Shown here: positions 4,868-6,379 of the stretch, in pieces | Layout of the letters: every line of letters starts with the position of its first letter | How positions within the stretch are numbered: position 1 is the first letter of the stretch | Source of the DNA: Ruminococcus sp. UBA7158 | Lineage (GTDB): Bacteria; Bacillota; Clostridia; Oscillospirales; Ruminococcaceae | Reading direction: 5' to 3' | Assembly (NCBI GenBank): GCA_002491605.1 | Contig: DKWG01000025.1 | Location: forward strand, 1-6,379 | Length of the DNA: 6,379 nt | Made by a program: the position numbers and the translations under genes | The notes under the pieces: generated by a model | What the model was told of the DNA's origin: nothing | Seen by the model: the letters and a program-made list of their open reading frames with translations, nothing else | Database searches by the model: none

Positions 4868-6295
4868 TTATCTGTCAAATGTAAAGCGAACAAACTGAGC
4901 GATTTCGCTGCTTTGCTCTGAGCGGAACTCGAAGTATACTGCGTGCTTTCCGACAATTCCGGATGTCAAATCGGCAGTTTTAACTGTTTCGCCCTTATTA
5001 AGCTTCATCGTCGCAACAATCTTGCCCTGATAATCGTCAACTCTGACATTGACGGTTATATCTGCATGAGCGTTAATTTCAGCTGTGACTGTCTTAGGAG
5101 CATTCATGCCGAACTGGAGATATCTAAAGCCTACGGTCGTGCCGTCAGTTATGTCAACAACAGGAGCAGAAACGCCCTCCTCCTGCTCATAAACAGGAGC
5201 TACATATGTGCGCATCGAGCTGCCGTAAATGTGGCAGGCGTATCCTGCGGAAATGAGCTTATATGCGTCAAGACCGTTGATATGAGCACCCTGAGATGTC
5301 ATTTCAACAGGCTTCGACGATACCGGCTCGCCGTCCTTATAGGTGATGTCGCCGATGAAAATTTTTCCGTTTTTGTCCATAGCGACGTCAATAGGTTCTA
5401 TCATTGCCTGACGGGAAAATTCGTTGATACCTGTCTGACGGTGATAGAAGACATACCACTTGCCGTTTACTTCCATGATTGAACCGTGGTTGTTGCCCCA
5501 CTGATATGTCATTGTTCCTGTTCCGTCGGAGTTCTTTAAAATCTCGCCGCCGTTAAAGCTTATGTCGCCGCCGGGCTGATAGCCGTCGAGCGGACTGTCG
5601 CTGTATTTATAGGATAAGAAGCCGTTGTTTTCTGTGTAAACGCCAAGCTCGGGCTTAGGGGTATAGTATCTCTTTGAATAGATATAAACATACTTGCCCA
5701 TGACCTTTCTCGGAGACGAAGCCTCGAAGAAAGCATCCTGCTCATCGAAATGACCGTCTTCTCTTGCCCAAGGCGCTCTTGTGTGCCCCATCGGGTGCTC
5801 ATGCAGGGTTCCGGGCTTAATGGTTGCCATGTCGTCGTTAAGCTCTGCACAATAGCAGCCGCAGAAGCCCCAGTAGGCATATACTCTTCCGTCGTCGTCA
5901 ACCAATATTCCAGGGTCGAAGCCAAGTTCTGTCTTAACGGGGTTTACAAACGGTCCCCAAGGTGTGTCGGAGGTTGCAACCATTATTCGTCCGCCGCAGC
6001 TTTCAGCAGCGTAAAGATAGTATGTATCACCCTTTTTGACAACGTCGGGGGCGTAAAGTATTCCGCCGTCTGTTGCTGTGTAGCAAACGCCGTGGCAGGT
6101 CCAATCTGTCAAGTCGTCAACAGGTGCGCTCCAAACAACCTGGTCAGGACCGCAGTACTGTGTCTTTTCCGTATCGTGTGAGCCGTAAAGATAAACTCTT
6201 TTTTCACCGTTGTGTTCAAAAACTCTCGGTTCTCCGTCGGGAACGTGTTCCCAAAGAGGCATATAAGGGTTTGCGCCCTTGATGTATTCCTTCAT
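4868..6295 (-). CDS. Glycoside hydrolase family 43 enzyme with C-terminal CBM6-like domain
   Basis: This is a five-bladed beta-propeller hydrolase acting on arabinose- or xylose-containing plant polysaccharide fragments (arabinofuranosidase or beta-xylosidase type), cutting with inversion. All three catalytic acids are visible: general base D20 (PDGEPRVF), pKa-modulating D127 (FDPGILVDDDGRVYAYWG) and general acid E191 (FFEASSPRKVMGKYVYIYS). APD (82-84) is a further conserved blade motif. The propeller runs to about residue 320. Residues of about 345-473 form a beta-sandwich (TVGFRYLQFGMNAPKTV) resembling CBM6. There is no signal peptide, so it probably acts in the cytoplasm on imported oligosaccharides. 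The ATG at 6295 is the first possible ATG, since an in-frame TAA lies 9 nt upstream; AAAGGA (6308-6313) is a rather distant 12 nt away. An odd CGCYC cluster (145-149) follows D127. The family is firm; the subfamily and sugar are not decidable here. Confidence 0.93.
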   Translation of the reverse strand: MKEYIKGANPYMPLWEHVPDGEPRVFEHNGEKRVYLYGSHDTEKTQYCGPDQVVWSAPVDDLTDWTCHGVCYTATDGGILYAPDVVKKGDTYYLYAAESCGGRIMVATSDTPWGPFVNPVKTELGFDPGILVDDDGRVYAYWGFCGCYCAELNDDMATIKPGTLHEHPMGHTRAPWAREDGHFDEQDAFFEASSPRKVMGKYVYIYSKRYYTPKPELGVYTENNGFLSYKYSDSPLDGYQPGGDISFNGGEILKNSDGTGTMTYQWGNNHGSIMEVNGKWYVFYHRQTGINEFSRQAMIEPIDVAMDKNGKIFIGDITYKDGEPVSSKPVEMTSQGAHINGLDAYKLISAGYACHIYGSSMRTYVAPVYEQEEGVSAPVVDITDGTTVGFRYLQFGMNAPKTVTAEINAHADITVNVRVDDYQGKIVATMKLNKGETVKTADLTSGIVGKHAVYFEFRSEQSSEIAQFVRFTFDR

Positions 6296-6323
6296 ATTCG
6301 CTTACATTCCTTTCAGTCTTGCG

Positions 6324-6340
6324 TGACGTTGATTATGTCA
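6324..6340. promoter_or_regulatory. Imperfect 17-bp dyad at the GH43 transcription start, candidate operator
   Basis: TGACGT-N5-ATGTCA is an inverted repeat with 5 of 6 arm positions paired. It sits just downstream of a possible -10 box and would cover about +1 to +14 of the GH43 transcript. That position suits a sugar-responsive repressor. The site is short and imperfect, so it is only a candidate. Confidence 0.35.
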
Positions 6341-6343
6341 GGC

Positions 6344-6367
6344 ATTATAAATAGTGATTTCATTATA
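6344..6367 (-). promoter_or_regulatory. Possible GH43 promoter -10 elements
   Basis: On the minus strand two perfect TATAAT hexamers occur, at 6344-6349 and 6362-6367. The first has no good -35 at 16-18 bp. The -35 for the second would lie at or beyond the window end and cannot be judged. Either would give a leader of about 40-60 nt. Confidence 0.4.
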
Positions 6368-6379
6368 CACTAATATTTT

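Noticed and set aside
4943..5482. 179-codon plus-strand frame, plus similar frames at 5750-6181, 6073-6282 and minus-strand 5560-5925
   Set aside because: They are out-of-frame or antisense shadows of the GH43 gene, which has clear catalytic motifs in its own frame.
1..6379. CRISPR array, tRNA, rRNA, insertion sequence, prophage or defence island
   Set aside because: No regularly spaced repeats, cloverleaf, rRNA core, transposase motif or terminal repeats were found; most of the window is ordinary metabolic chromosome.

Overview
The window looks like the chromosome of a low-to-moderate GC member of the Bacillota, most likely a gut or rumen Clostridia (a Ruminococcus/Oscillospiraceae-like organism). 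The grounds are strong AGGAGG- or AAAGGA-type ribosome binding sites, sigma-A-type promoters close to TTGACA/TATAAT, AT-rich intergenic DNA, a clostridial-style hexameric glutamate dehydrogenase, and a cytoplasmic plant-polysaccharide hydrolase of family GH43. Placement below class level is a guess from gene content.

Layout. Positions 1-480 are AT-rich and hold only a doubtful minus-strand reading frame (113-334) interrupted by in-frame stops, read from a near-consensus minus-strand promoter (451-479). A small XRE-type repressor gene (524-757, +) diverges from that promoter, and a 13-bp perfect palindrome sits on the promoter's -10 box. A strong bidirectional terminator (855-899) separates the XRE gene from convergent gdhA (919-2271, -), the NADP-type glutamate dehydrogenase for ammonium assimilation. 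The gdhA promoter (2315-2342) carries interleaved inverted repeats. Divergent from gdhA is a probable two-gene unit with its own promoter (2469-2497): dtd (2548-2982), which clears D-aminoacyl-tRNAs, and a small ArsC/Spx-fold protein (3058-3399) lacking the catalytic arginines of arsenate reductases. The unit ends in a 13-bp-stem terminator (3432-3473).

A consensus promoter (3541-3569) with a leader of about 105 nt then precedes a polytopic membrane protein with an N-terminal zinc ribbon (3681-4772). A second bidirectional terminator (4809-4848) separates it from convergent GH43 (4868-6295, -), which has all three catalytic acids, no signal peptide and a C-terminal CBM6-like beta-sandwich. 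An imperfect dyad lies at the probable transcription start of GH43.

The genes do not form one pathway. This is mostly housekeeping and metabolic chromosome made of short, independently terminated units. I see no rRNA, tRNA, CRISPR array, complete insertion sequence or recognisable defence system. The part least explained by known genes is the left edge: the XRE gene, its divergent strong promoter and a broken reading frame, which may be a remnant of a mobile or accessory element.
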